NCBI GenBank assembly: GCA_037447655.1
Contig: JBBHKE010003397.1
Location: 62,001-126,000, forward strand
Source of the DNA: Zygnema cylindricum
Taxonomy: Eukaryota > Streptophyta > Zygnematophyceae > Zygnematales > Zygnemataceae
DNA: 64,000 nt
Direction: 5' to 3'
The notes under the pieces are model-generated. The model saw only the letters and a list, made by a program, of their open reading frames with translations, was not told where the DNA came from and ran no database searches. The translations under genes were made by a program, and so were the position numbers. Of the stretch, positions 1 to 13,700 are shown piece after piece (within the stretch, counting starts at the first letter, position 1; every line of letters starts with the position of its first letter).

Positions 1-424
1 AAAGCTTCCTGCATGTCTTTGTCACGTCAAAAACAAAGACAAGTTACGGATGTTTTTACTGTCGAGAAATCCAACTACGGGTCATCAAGAGTTAAGACTA
101 TTTAGAGACCGGTAAAAATATTGTAATCTGTAATTATTTAGAATCGACCTTTTATTGTCGGGATATTCATTTAGAGGTCATCAAAAAGTTGAAAATTGAA
201 ACAACAGTATTGTAGTGTAGTATGAGATTCATTGCTCATTCATTTTTTAGGTGGTCATTTTGACATTTTCACGTTTTCACAGCGTCTGGAAATTTAAAAG
301 TTCTGAGTTTCAAATGTCGGATTTCAGATTCATTTGTATTTTGTAATGAAGTAATGTACGCATCCTTTATGGTTATTCTGCGATTGTGTTCGGCTCCTTT
401 GACACCTCCGCCATAACATAACGT
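1..424. other. upstream region of the hydrolase gene
   Basis: AT-rich sequence before the first ATG at 425. I see no open frame, repeat or clear core promoter motif. It must hold the 5' UTR and promoter of the hydrolase gene if the gene starts here. Confidence 0.4.
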
Positions 425-3400
425 ATGGCCATCATGCTCCAAGCATGTGCCACCTCTCTTAGAGCAACAGCCTTACCCTCGCTGCCCATTTCCCCTGCCT
501 CTTTCCTGATTTCCCCCACACGACTCTCCCTTGGACCACCAGTTCTAAACTATTCACCGAACTTGTTTTCCTCAAAAAATAATGATTTTCACTCTACTGG
601 CTCTGCCATTCTCCGTACGAACTCCCAGTTTTATAGACGGCCATGTGCATCAGCAACCACTAGTAGTGAAAATACTTTAGCAACAGGGACAGAACAGACA
701 ACATGGCTGCACAAGCTTCCTTCTGGCCTCCGTCTGGAAGTGATAGAGCAAAAGAGTACTCTCAAAGATGAAGATTCGAAGGGCTACCCCCCTCTAGTGT
801 TTGTCCATGGAAGCTATCATGCCGCCTGGTGCTGGGCCGAATACTGGCTTCCGTTCTTCTCTGCCCAAGGCTTCGACTGTTATGCCCTCAGCCTCCCTGG
901 TCAGGTGCTGCCATTCTGCGGCTTCTATTCACGTTCAGCTGGTTGATGGATTAATGTTACTGGTTGTCTTGTCGTTTCCGTGAAAAAGAAGCGTGTATAT
1001 ATTATTTGGCTGTAAAGCTTGACTAAGTGGTTTAAAATGCATCTTACGGAGTCATCCAACGAGATAAACTCGGTTTATAGGTTTCTAAATATTGCCATAC
1101 AGAAATTCCGGTTTAGACGACACTGTTGAAAAGAAAAATGACAACATTTACTGCATTTGCAGGGTGGTAGCGATTGTCCAGAAGGATCAGTTGCTGGTAC
1201 CCTTCAGGTATTTACACATGCACAAGTTTATTCAGCTTTAGACAAATCTTCTTGAAATTTTCTCCCATATACTTCCCCAATGCTGCATCAATTTTGTCTC
1301 AATTTTGTTGTTTGCATCACCAAACATGACTAGGATGCAATAGTTTATTCCTCGAATTGTCATGGTAATGCACATCCTGACGGCTGCATTACTGCTCATG
1401 GAGGATATAATTACAAGACCAAGCGTTATTGATTCGACAACGTCATAGGGGTTTTAAGTTCTTCTCCATTGAAATAGTCATTAGCAAAAGCAGACATTGT
1501 GGTCCGCTTTCAATTGACAAATTTTATGGTCCGCCTTGTCATTCAGTAGTGTATGTTCTGTGTCAATGTTGATTACTCCCAGACAAAGGTGGACATTCTT
1601 TTTAAAGCATACGACTGTATCATATGTGTTTGTCGCGCCTTTCTTCAGTTTCAACTGAAATGAAACAAAACAATGCAGTATGCAAAGGAAAATTGGCCTA
1701 CAATAGGTGTAAAGAAGGACATGGAGACACCAGCCAACCAAGCATCTTGAAACTCCTCGAAACCTCGTAAGCCCCTTAAGGGAATTGGCAAGCCTTTTGA
1801 ACAAGCGACTTGGTATTTTTCTTTCTTTGTGTGACGATACAAAGTCATTTGCACGTGACATTGGCCACTTCATTCAGCAAAACTTGGATCGTCCGCCTGT
1901 TCTTATCGGCCATTCGTTTGGGGGACTCACTCTCCAAACCTACCTTGCTGATGTCGGCACCGAATGGAAGGGATCTTTAAATTCAAATGATGGTAACAAC
2001 TTGATTCCATGCTTTAACCAACAGGATGGTCCATATCTGTAAAAAGCTTGGGTAGGTTGCATGTTCTAGTCAGAAATTCCTTTGGCATTCCTTTTTAATT
2101 CTTTTCACATGACTCATCCATATTTTATGCGTGCATGATGTCCTACCTACGTAAGCAAAAAAGTCCCGGCTGCTTGCCAAAGACTTGCACCAACATGTTA
2201 TTGGCAGACTTCATGTTTGCATATTTAGATTTTTATGAACTATGGCATATCAACACGTGAAGTTATTTCTGCTGGGACTTTTATTAAATCTCTTTTACAA
2301 TGTTGTATCCTTACAGCAGTGTGCTTACCTGGACATAGAGCCTGACCTGACCTGCTCAGTGGGTCAGGAAATTCACAGGTGCATGTTTTCATGGAAAGGT
2401 TTATATCTCATGTACTCTGTCCTCTTCCAGATATGGTATTTGAGTGTTTGTGATGCCAATAAGCCGTTAGTGAAATGTTACATTATCACAAGTGCATGTT
2501 TTATTTTCACCGTATGGATCCGTTTTTCGGATGCAGTATGTCAGTACACTGTTGTGCTTTCTGAAGAACTTAGTCGTGGCTTGGTTGGATCCAGGTTGGG
2601 AAGTTCCCCTCCCGGGCCTGGCAGGCGTGATTTTAGTTTGCTCTGCGCCGCCAACAGGCAACAGGTAAAGCACTTTTTTCTTCAGAGCATGGATTTTTTA
2701 GGGCTTTTTGGTAAAGCTGGAAGTGTTTGTCCAGAATACTCTGAGGTTGATCTGCAGTACAATTGGGCATGCTTGTTGTCTGTGGGTCAAATTATCATTT
2801 TGCTTCTGCTTGTATTGTATGTTACTACTAGGATATGTTTCTTGTGTCTTTGTTGAGTAGCTTGTGTGCTGATGGTTTTTTTGATGTTAAATATTTGGAA
2901 TGTTATTGTTTGCTTTTTTTGACAGGGAACTCATCAAACGGTTCATCATGACACGGCCAGTTGCTGCATTCAAGGTTTACCTTTTTTTTCTGCTTTCCCT
3001 GTTTTATAATCTAATTTTTCAGTTAGCCTCTTTAGTATTATTGCGGTTAGCTACAATTCCAATTCCGTGACAATCCATTTTTCTACATTTACACTTACCT
3101 TTTTTTAGAATTGCTGGAGCATAATAATTACCCAATGTTTTTTTACCATCAAATCTGTTATTGAATAGACTTTGCATATAACAAGTCAACGTTCTGCTAT
3201 CCATTCATCAGTTTTTTTTTGGTCTCCTTCTTTGGTTTTCTTATTCAGTCATTACTTTGTGCAGGTGACTTTAAGCCTTGCTGCCAAAGCTTTCCTAAAA
3301 TGGAAATGGCTTTGCCGGGAAAGCTTTTTTTCTCCTGACATGCCAGATGAGGATGTGGAGAGGTGAACCCTCAGCATGTTGCTTAACATTGTTTTCTTTT

Positions 3401-4129
3401 TCTTCTTAAACAGTGAATCGAGGATAAACAATGTTAGTTCCTTCGTTCTGAGCAAAGGCTCATGCTTCAATTCAATCATGGCGTTCACGTTTTGAGTCTT
3501 ATGCTGTTATGTGGCCACCTGCCAGGTATCAAGCCCTGTTGAAGGAAAGCTCCAAAATGCCTCTTGTTGATTTGAGAAAGATGAATGAGACCCTTCCAGC
3601 ACAGCCACCTCCCCATGCACCGCCTATTCTCGTTCTTGGTGCTGCGAATGATTTCATTCTTGTAAGTTCCTCTGTGTTGTCGGTGATTTTGTAGTTTGGG
3701 AACTCCTCATTGTTGGGGTAATGGGGTTCTGGCGAGTTGTAGGTATCGTCGATGACCTTATCATGGTGAGCTCCAAGTTTTTCTCAGTGGTTACATTCTG
3801 ATGGTGGATTGTTATCCTTTTGTGTTGGTAGTTGGCGAAGGTGCAGTAACGTCTTTTTCCATCGCTCTGACTTGCACCGACAGAAATTGAAGCTGAAATG
3901 ATTTGAATCGGTTTTTTTTTTCTTTGTGAAATTGGTTTCCGTTTGGCATTGTGTCCTGTTATTTGCTGGTTTGCAGGATGAAGTGGGCCTGCAAGAGACG
4001 GCTGATTTCTACGGAACATCGCCGGTGGTGGTGGGTGGGATTGCTCATGACGTCATGCTGGATCTGGCCTGGGAAAGTGCCGCAAATGTGGTTGCCAAAT
4101 GGCTAGACGATATCTCATGTACGTCTTGA
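425..4129 (+). CDS. alpha/beta hydrolase, probably plastid-targeted
   Basis: Eight exons give an uninterrupted 392-residue protein: 425-904, 1163-1207, 1845-1992, 2595-2664, 2926-2974, 3265-3362, 3526-3661 and 3977-4129. All junctions are GT-AG and the phases agree. The alpha/beta-hydrolase fold is shown by the oxyanion-hole motif HGSYHAAWCW near residue 128, the nucleophile elbow GHSFGG (Ser199), the acid in GAANDF (Asp339) and the base in GIAHDVML (His366). The first 60-80 residues are rich in Ser, Thr, Pro and Ala and poor in acidic residues, like a chloroplast transit peptide; targeting is inferred. The substrate cannot be told from sequence; the family includes esterases, lipases and hydroxynitrile lyase-like enzymes. 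The same strand carries the golgin gene 3.7 kb downstream. The least certain junction is the start of exon 3. Confidence 0.85.
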
Positions 4130-6459
4130 CAATTTGGAGTAATGTCAATACTGCTTTTGAAAGGTTTTTCCGCACAGCACCTGTCTATTTTGTTTTGTTG
4201 TTCCATCATTTGTATTTTTATTTGGTTCAGGTAGTTGATTTTGTACCGTATTATGGCGTATGCAGTGTGTATAGCATACTGTTTTTTCAAGTCAGTCACA
4301 TGATCAGTGCTGATAATATGCAACCTGTATGTTATGTGATCTTTGCGTATTATGATACGGGCTTGAAATCGCACAGTCAAGGTCCTTCAGAAAGCTGATT
4401 GAAAGCGGTTATGTTACTGTGTTTTACCGGCTCTGTGTAACCTGGTGCAACAACAAATGTAAAGCGCTGTCTAGCAGTCAGACATTTTTGTTTTTTGAAT
4501 CCATATTTGTCGTCGTCACAAAATGCTCTGTTTTCCCTCTTGGGTTGTTTTCTCCTTTCTCTTCTTGGTGGGGAGGTAATCAGGATTTTGTTTTCGTCGG
4601 TTTTTGTTTTGTTACTTCACGCTGATCGTCAATCCTGTTCTTAAACCTTTTATTATTTTCCTCTGGGCTGGACCATCATCAACCTAATATATCATTTGTA
4701 TCTCTTTAATTATCGGCATCATCACCACGAACATAACCATTTCGACTATATTTTATTTCTTTCATGTTTTTGAAACAATCACAAAAACAGTCATGCTCAA
4801 AGTTTTGCTTTTTTTTGAGCTGGGAGAGCCTCGTCCACAAATTTTGTTAGATATTTTGTTTCAGTAGTTCTGTCTGTCGGCAGGTTTGTCCATTATCTAC
4901 CTGAAAATACTAAAAATGTATGCTTCTCATAGACTATGTATAAGTTGTCTGAACGGAATGCTCTTTTTTCAAGTTTCATTTGTTTTTTCTAGCCCCACTT
5001 TCAGTGAGAGGGGTCAAATGATAACAATACTTGGAGGTTTATAAGAATTCGGAGATTTTCAAGGATGTAGAGTCTTTGAAGGAGCTCCTTTTAAGAAGCT
5101 TGGGAAATTTTGAAGGGTGTGAAGTAAGCCTATGAAGGATTTTGTTTTAGGAACCTTTCAACAACTTTGAATTAAGCTTGTTAAACACGAGCTACCTACA
5201 TCCTGTACTTTGCGTAGGCAGTTTTCTGACAATTTTTGGATTTTGTTTTTGAGATGGTATCAGTACTGGTCTTTTGTGTTAACTCATTGTAAAGTTGAGT
5301 CGATCCTCTTGAACTCCAAAATGGGGTAAAACATTATCATGTTGCATTCTGAAAATGATTTCTGTACTAACATTTACATAATGTAACTTGAATGAATTTC
5401 ATCAACTTCGAACATGAACTGCGGCAATATTCACTGAGAAGTGAACAGTGGCAAAAAATGAAACAACAGACCAGCAAAATGTGGATGATTATCACTGCAC
5501 TAGAAGGCGCTCATATGTCCAATAATAGGTTGTAAATTTCACCAAGTCAGCTAAAGTCCTATTTAGTGAATTATTACCGTTAGTGAATTTTTATTGGAAT
5601 TGACTACACTAAATTATGTTTTTGCGATGTGGTTTCTTGTTGGCTAGTGCTATTAACGCCAATTTATGATTTCAGGTCAAAACAACACTACTTCAAAGTA
5701 GAGTGATTAACTGTAACAGTGACTGGTGATGCAGTCTGTTACGAATTGCTAACAAATACAATGAGAATGGATAACGAGCCATGAACCGTGAATTGTTAAG
5801 CGATAATTAGGATGATTGTTTGTTATACTAATTCAATTTTTGGTACAAATGACGAATCGTGAACTGCAAAGTGATTACTATAAAGATTTAAGCTTGCACT
5901 GAGAAACATATGAAAAATCCTTTCAAAATACAAAAACACCTATGCCACGGCTAATGCTACTTCCATTAGGACTATTAAAAGATTATCCTATCATCTAAAA
6001 ACATGTCCACTACCTCCTGGTTGACAGCAAGAAATGTTGTGCCAATGTCATTGTCAACCAGGTATTTAGTAGTACTTGATAAAATGAAGTGATCTCAACA
6101 AAGAGGTTTTCATGAAATTGAGCCATGGACCCCTAAAAACCCATATAAAGAGCCCATATACTGCAATAGCGATGAATATATTGTATCCATATTGGGAAAT
6201 GGGTGCATCTTAATATCAAGAAATTTAAATTCCAGATTCGGTCCTGCTGCTAATGGCCTTCAATTTGCTGATCCTTTGTAAGAAATTAGGTGATGTAGAT
6301 GTATGAAATGTACGGAATGTAAGTCTCTATCGTTGGTATCGTGACACTATCAGCGATACGATGTAGTGGCTCGATATTTCGAGTATCAACTATCAAGACC
6401 CATAAAAAATGTGCGCCGATTATCGGTAAAACCTGTTCAATATACATCACTACAGCACA
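4130..6459. other. intergenic region, hydrolase to hAT MITE
   Basis: About 2.3 kb of AT-rich DNA holding the 3' UTR of the hydrolase gene and then sequence with no coding frame I trust. No RNA gene or clear repeat was recognised. Around 6310-6400 the words TATCG and CGATA recur, as in the foldback at 43.5-43.9 kb. Confidence 0.4.
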
Positions 6460-6467
6460 CCGTGAAT

Positions 6468-7024
6468 CAGAGGTCGCAAAAGTCAAAATTTTACATAACC
6501 GGAACCGACCGTTTTTTTTTTTTTCAAAATCTGAGTAACCGACGCCCGACCGGGTTATGTCACGCTCCAAAATTGTTAACCGTTAACCGACCGGCGTTTA
6601 CGAAAATAAAAGTTAACCGAAACTCGATTTCTCGCGACTAACCGTGCCTGCCCGTAACCGAAAAAGTACAAAATTAATTAATGTACGACGTATGAATAAG
6701 CCAATAATTACGATTTGTGGCGTTCCCTAAGATTTGCGAAATGAACAGTGTTTACTACCGTGTCAGATTTGCGACGCTAATCATGATGTCACGTACTTCC
6801 ACGATACCACAGAGTACAAAGTACAATAATGTTGGATTGTATGGACAGTACAAAATTTTCAATTTTTGGTTAACCGACCGTAACCGACCATTTTTTTTTT
6901 CTGGTGAATCAACCGACCGCAACCGCCCGGCCCCCAAAATTTGGCAACCGAATCCGTTCCGGATCCTGCGCGGGCGGTCGGTTAACGGTCGGTCACGGTT
7001 TCGGTTGACCGTTTGCGACCTCTG
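6468..7024. mobile_element. hAT-type MITE with 8-bp target duplication
   Basis: The element starts CAGAGGTCGCAAA at 6468 and ends with the reverse complement TTTGCGACCTCTG at 7024. Identical 8-bp direct repeats CCGTGAAT flank it (6460-6467 and 7025-7032). An 8-bp target duplication with CAG-type inverted ends is the mark of the hAT superfamily. At 557 bp with no transposase frame it is non-autonomous. The interior is rich in AACCG/CGGTT words and poly-T, so much of it can fold back on itself. Confidence 0.9.
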
Positions 7025-7270
7025 CCGTGAATCCTTATGCGTTAATCAATGTCCTGTTGGCGTTAGTTCATTGAACCAGATTACCAGAATAGCGTTAGTA
7101 CTGTGGTATTTGTTTCTCTAGTTTAATGATAGCTGTAAACTGCAGTAATAGCAGTTCACGCTGTACGATTCGCACGCGCAACGGTGGTAATGTACAAGGG
7201 ATGTTTACGGAAGGTCACCCAAAATTTGGTAAAAATCGTGTATGAACCGAACAAATTATTCCGATTTTTA

Positions 7271-7447
7271 GTAAACATCGATAAACATCCCGTAAACATT
7301 CCGTAAACATTCCGTAAACATTCCGTAAACATTCCGTAAACATTCCGTAAACATTCCGTAAACATTCCGTAAACATTCCGTAAACATTCCGTAAACATTC
7401 CGTAAACATTCCGTAAACATTCCGTAAACATTCCGTAAACATAAACA
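7271..7447. repeat. 11-bp tandem repeat, about 16 units
   Basis: The unit GTAAACATTCC is repeated head to tail about 14 times without change, with diverged units at both ends. Because 11 is not a multiple of 3, all minus-strand frames stay open and give an 11-residue periodic peptide, which I regard as an artefact. Confidence 0.95.
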
Positions 7448-7787
7448 TGCCATTGATATTCTTGAAACAATTCTCATGATTCGGTCGACTTACGGTTTTG
7501 CAGTTTGTACATATTTGTAATCGGGTATATGACGTACGCGCTTGCACTCAACTAAAGTTTGCGCATGTGCGAAATGGCGCCGTAATTGATGTGACCGACT
7601 TCACATTCAGGTTGCCCTCACCACGGCTTAATGAAAAACAAATTTACGACCATTTATGTGTTCGACTGTTAATGCATAACAGCTGGAATTTATGTAAAGA
7701 TATTGGTTCACAAATATACATTTTTTTTTAGCTTTTCGTGTTGGCAAGTGTTGAGCAAGACTTGCATGTAAAATCTCCATCAGCAGG
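7448..7787. other. upstream region of the golgin gene
   Basis: The 340 bp between the 11-bp minisatellite and the golgin start codon. No repeat or clear promoter element is visible; it should include the 5' UTR. The minisatellite therefore sits in the proximal promoter. Confidence 0.4.
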
Positions 7788-10700
7788 ATGGCGTCCTGGT
7801 TCCGATCTGTGGAAGGTACTGCTCTTTTCTTTTTTGTGACATTTCAAAACGGCTTCTTCTTGCTACAATAGTTTGAAGTCGTCAAATCCACAATCATCTG
7901 ATCCTACAAAGTTTGATTTTTTTTCAGACTTTCTGGAGTCTGTGGATAGAACAGCTGCAAATGTTGCTGTTCCTCGCGACAAAGCGTCTACCTCCAGCAT
8001 AGATGATCAACTTGCAGGTTTGGAACTCTTATTGGCTGAAAATTTCCTACTTATTTGATTTACTGTTCACAAAAAACTTGAAACAAGATGCTGGAAATGT
8101 GGACACATTGCATCAAATGGAGTTTACACTTCCGTGCCATATAGTGCTGAAGTATGCAATTTGCTTAAGTTGCCACATGAAATGACTTTCCTTTTCATTC
8201 ATTTTGTTCATGATTCTGGCAGCATTGGAGCCTGTTGGCATACGCAAGCTTACGTCAACTTTTGTCAAGGAGAAGGTATTAAATTTATCACCCATGTTTT
8301 AGGAGGAAGGTAAAAGCCAAGATTTCTGCTCTGTTGTCCATTGAGTCTTAAGTGGTGGTGCAACAGGCCTTTTGTGTAAAAAATTGTCATGCAGAAATTC
8401 TTTTACTGATGAGGATGGGCTTGCTGCTTGGGTCCACGGCAGCCAGCAGGAAGGTCCCCGAAGAATGCTGCTCAGGGCTTGCCTATCGAGGCCCCTAAAA
8501 GACTCCAGGAAGAGGAGAAACCCGAGCAACCACTGGAGAAATTTCCAGTGGATAAAAATGCAGCTTCCCTCGGGAATGGCGATGTACCTAAAGTGCAAAC
8601 AGGCCCTTCACAGAACTCATTCACCAGCATTAGCATAGAGTCAAGCCAAGAATTTCGGAGAGCTGATTCAGGGATAATGATTGGAGATGGTTACAAGCAA
8701 CCAGAGGATGACCATCAGTCGAAAGAGGAACAGACACTTGTTTCAGTGTCAGATAATTCCAGTAGTGGTCATGGAACAGTAGAAGCGATAGCTGGAAATG
8801 TGCCTATTAACGGCAGTCTTAATCATACTCTTTCTAAACTCGCTGGAGATGAACTCGTGGAAGGGAGCTCACCGACCATTTTGATAAGCGCAGAATCAGA
8901 TAAATTGTCAGAAGGAAATCAGGATCTGAAGTCACCGCAGGCAGTGTCTTCGTCAGAAGAAAATGGATTAGCTGCAGGCAGTCAGCAGGAGGCTGCTGAG
9001 GTGAAGAATGAAGCCAAAGAAGATGGGCCTGAAGGGAGCATAACCTCTTCATTACCAACTCAAGGAACAGAGGTGTTGAAGGTTACAAAGACTGTAGCTG
9101 TTCAGAGGGAATTAGACGAGGTAAGTTCAGCATGGCTTATGATAATTAATGGTAAATTATATTGTTATGGAATATGAAACCATTGACTTTTATGTAATTT
9201 TCTTTGGTCGAGAAATATCCATGTCTTTTCTTGTTTTAATTTTTTTCAATTAAAACATAAAGAGGCTAGCTGAGATTGCGGAAAGTGTGTGATGACAGGC
9301 CCGTGGTCTTCTGAAGAGTGCGGCATCTGCTGGCCAATCAAAGGAAGCACGTCTTGCACGGGTGAGCAAGCCGCCAACGCTCATTAGTCTTGTCAGCTTT
9401 TAGATTCCGTGATAAGTATTCTTCTTGCAAGGGGATTTATCGTTTTGGTTCAAATTAGTTGTATAATTTAGAAAATCTAGCGAGCAAGAAGTTAGCATTA
9501 TGCGCAGGCGTAGATAGTATTATGCGCAGGCGTAGATGTAAGTAAGACGAGGTAAAAAAGATAAAATGTGGAATAGAGTTTCAGGTTTTGTGTTATAGTA
9601 CCCATGTTGATGGAAAGTTCTGGAATCAAATGCCGACCAAGGGATTATGTGTATGCTGTCAGTCAAGGTAAGTCGAAGCAGTTCGCAATATGTTTCTCAG
9701 ATATTTGCAATATATTGTTAACAGTCTGGAAATGTAAAGATTTAAAATGTTTAGGAAAATTGTCTCATGAAAAGGCTCAACTTTCACGAGGGCCTGGAAA
9801 TTCTAAGCACAGCAGCACGTTTAAGAACTTCTGAAATTCCAATACAGGAATGCTTTTTCTAGCATGAAAATCGTTGAAAGCCATGACTTGCATGTCGGAA
9901 CGGCGTGGCATTGCAGGACTTATAATTCAGAATTCTCTGACAATGCTTGCCAGAATTATTTTGGAGGATTTTGGTTGTCACATTCGATGGGAATCATTGG
10001 ATTGAATTTTTGCAGGAGTTTGTGGCTTATGTGTCAAATAACATGGAGAAGTATATGGATGGCCATTTTCTATTAATTTGCGCCAATTTATGAAATGATG
10101 TGACCTGTTTTTTACCTGGTGTTGACGACAGATATGTGCCTCCTTATCTCAACGCGTTCAAGAATACAAAGCTGAAAATGCACAGCTGGAGGAGCTTCTG
10201 AGTGCCGAGGTAAATGATTGCATAATATGAAATAGTCGTAAAGACTGTTTGTTTCATTTTTGGAGTTTTGTTTTATACATGGGCTTACCGTCCTCGTTTG
10301 GATATTGGCGCGGACTAGAGAATTGGTTGAAGGAATGTCACTTTCTGAAATTTTCTTAAATTACCTCGTTGAACTTGTTGGAAGGGTTTTGGAGTTCAGA
10401 GGGATGGCAGAGGCTCCATGGACAGTACAGTGAAAGCTCTCCAGCACAAGCTGGTGCAAGCTCGTGCTGATTTGGAAGCATCTGAAGGGATTTTAGCAAA
10501 TGCTTTAGCGGCAAAGAATTCGGAAATTGACTCGTTAACTTCAGCTCTTAGCGAGGCAAAACGACAAGCATCTTTACTTGAAGGAAAACTGACGGCTCTC
10601 CAGGCATGTGCTTGACTTGGCCTGACTTGCTACATCCTTCATCGTATTCACTGGTGTATGCATGGAAAAACAGTTTGTATGAAAAACAGTATGGTCCATG

Positions 10701-13700
10701 CCGCTTTGTAATCAATAAGAAAGGTTCTACATGGTTGTCCCACATATAGAATATATTTGTACTGTGTTTTATAGTCCACATGTAGGGGTATATTATAATT
10801 GTGGTCCACACTAATTCTTTTAAATATGCATCAAAAAATTGGCCTAGAATCTAATTGTATTACAGACAAATCTCGGAGAGATTTGTAGTGCATTTTGTGG
10901 TGACTGCAACTGAACCTACCGGGTCATGGCTCTACATTATGAAAGTATTAGTCCAAGTTAATTGAAGATTGCGTGGAGGTTTTTTCTTTTTGAGCTGGCA
11001 GACTTTGGGACTGAAGGACTGTGTCTTGTATTACTGCAGCTCACATATTAGTTGTATCTAAGTAGAGACGCTATTAAATGCAAGATGTATATCAACTTTG
11101 TTTGTATGTAAGGGAAGAATTGTTTATGTGAGATGTGTTTATTATGAGATGTTTTGATTCATGCAGGCTGATGCAGAAGTCTTCGTTAAAAGCCGCGATG
11201 TATCAGAGGCAAGGATGATTCAGGTGCTCATTATTAACCTTCTTCACTAGAGGGAACAGATGAAGTTTACGCTTATTCAGTTTTTATTTCAGCTAAGAGC
11301 TCTTCGACTTATTGTAATTTGTGAAAGTATTTTTAGAAGGTACTAAGCTTGCTTATGTTTCTTTAAACCCTGCATTTTGTGCCAAGTGGTGGAAAGAATA
11401 GTCGGGATGGATTGACATTGTAACTTGCCTTGTTCCTGGATGACAGTTGACAACTTCTCCATCATTTTTTATTTGAAGTGAGTTTTCACTATGATCAATA
11501 AATACCCTGTGGTAACTCTTTGGCTTTGCAGGCACTGCGGGAAGAATTAACTGCCGCGGAAAGACGATTTGAAGATGAAAGGACGGCTCATGCATCAACC
11601 CGACAGGTACCTAAAGTACAAGTCTTTTCCAGAAAGACAAGGAAATCACATGAAATATTGAGGTTGTCAATTATGAGCTTCATGTTTGCTGTTGACAACA
11701 CATGAGTATCAGTTGACGATGTTTGTGCCATTACTGGTTTCTTTTTGTAAGATTTTTGAAGAACCAGGCTGGTGCAATTATGTCAATTGAGTGTTAAAAA
11801 AATGATAATTTTTCTTTTTTTTAGACAATACCAGCTAGAAATTAGTATTTTGTATAAGATATGCAACAGAATCGCAAATTCTACTTTTGGTCATGTAAAT
11901 TTTAAATGGACATTTGACCTCTTTTCTGACATTTGTTTGAGTGCTAAATAATTAAAGAGTACATAACATGAGTCCTACCTCTCCCTTTACATGTTAATGA
12001 CTTCTATGGAATATATAATCTGGCAAGCTAATTTGCCCCTTCCCCTCCCTGTCTCCCTGTTTCCCCGTTCTCGATTCCGTGGGCTTTCTCCCTTTGATAC
12101 AGAGTGCGGCTCAGAGAGAAATAGAACTGGAGCAGCGAATGACAGAAAGTACTGCCGGGTTAACAAGAATGCAGGTACTATTGCTGTTTTAAAATCCCTT
12201 TCAACTTTGTTTTGTTGTTTATCAGGGGCTTTATTTTATTTAATTGTCGCTTGGGTTTCTGGACACGGCAGACAAGTTTTAACATGCGTTCGAGTTCCTG
12301 TGAATTATTTTTTTTTGCTCCTTAACTTTGTTCGCTGAAATAGAAGTCCTGTTGTTTACTGGATTTTCGTGGTTACTTTATTGGTCTATCTTCTATACAT
12401 ATAGCCATCCAACACCCGTCAGACTTTTTTGATCCCAACCGAATGTTATCAAATCTTTAAAATTTTGGCACCACCTGTGCCTTGCTATGTCTATTATGTA
12501 CAAATTTGACTTTGTCTTTTGCCTTTTGTGCTTTTAGTTAGCCGAAATGTGTTTTTGTTTGTAACCCAGAGTGAACATATGTTTGTTAGTGCCTCTTGTT
12601 GTGTCGTTTTCAACTCATGGGGGAGATGGAAATTGGGAACCGCAGAGGGTTGTGGATGAGAGAATGCAAAAAACGCTCGACTTAGAAGAGAAAATTTCTC
12701 TTTTGGAGGTGAGACAACCGTTGTAATAAATTCTGTTTGTTTACTGGGAACAGCCATACCACAAATCGTATGGCTTACAGCTGTTTGACATTGGTTCTCC
12801 TGATTTCCTTAGGGTACTTTTCTGGTTGTTTTCAAATGTTCTGACACCTCAATAGAGTTTTTCCGTTTTTTTAGTACCTTATTTGTTTTTTTTGGCAGAT
12901 TTTTGTTTTTTAAGTTTACAGTTTCTAACAATTCTAAGGAGTGTTCATGTTTGTCAGGGGTTTTTTAAAGCTTTTTGCCTTAATGTTCTCCCATGTTCTT
13001 CATTTTCCTGGCCTGTGATTAATTCAGGTTGAATGTGCTACACTAAATCAAGAATTGCAAGAAGGGGAGGCGAGATGGAAAAGAGAACATAAGCGACCTA
13101 CAGATGAACCTTACATGGCGGCCCAGGTACATTTTCCTGTATTTTATCACAGACAGAAAACTAAGCAAAAATGTGGCAGTGTCATGACCTTAATTGAAGG
13201 GGGATGATGCTGACTAAATCGAAGACTATTTGCAACCTTGTTCGGTATGACACCCTGCTGTGGGATGCTCCTCGTACAGTTATGATTGTTAGTTTCTAGA
13301 CATCATTTTTCATGTGCATTTTCTTGGAGAAAAATCTGGATCCTTGTTCATTAACTACACAAAACAGAAGACGTTTAAGACTACTGTTATTATGTTACTT
13401 CTTTGTTGGCAAGAGTCCTAGAATTGTGTCAAACTGTCTACCATTTTTCGATAGGGAGCGTCTCACTGAAGCTACGTCTGTTTCTTTAGCTCGTTGGATA
13501 TAACGGATCTACTTACATAGGCTGAACATAAATATATTGAGTTGATTTTTGTTCACCTAACCCATTTTCACCATGTCGTTGACTTTTGAAAACAGGTAAA
13601 CGCGTGGAGGGAGGAGGCAGAACGAGCCCGACATATTCAACATGAGGCAGAAGGCAAATTGACCGCAATGGAGGTCAGGGGATGATAACCTCTTATGAAA

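Noticed and set aside
7271-7447. Possible CRISPR array
   Set aside because: Units of 11 bp without spacers in a plant nuclear context; it is a minisatellite.
7156-7547. Minus-strand frames with a repeated 11-residue peptide
   Set aside because: An 11-bp tandem repeat without stops gives periodic peptides in every frame; there is no start context or homology.
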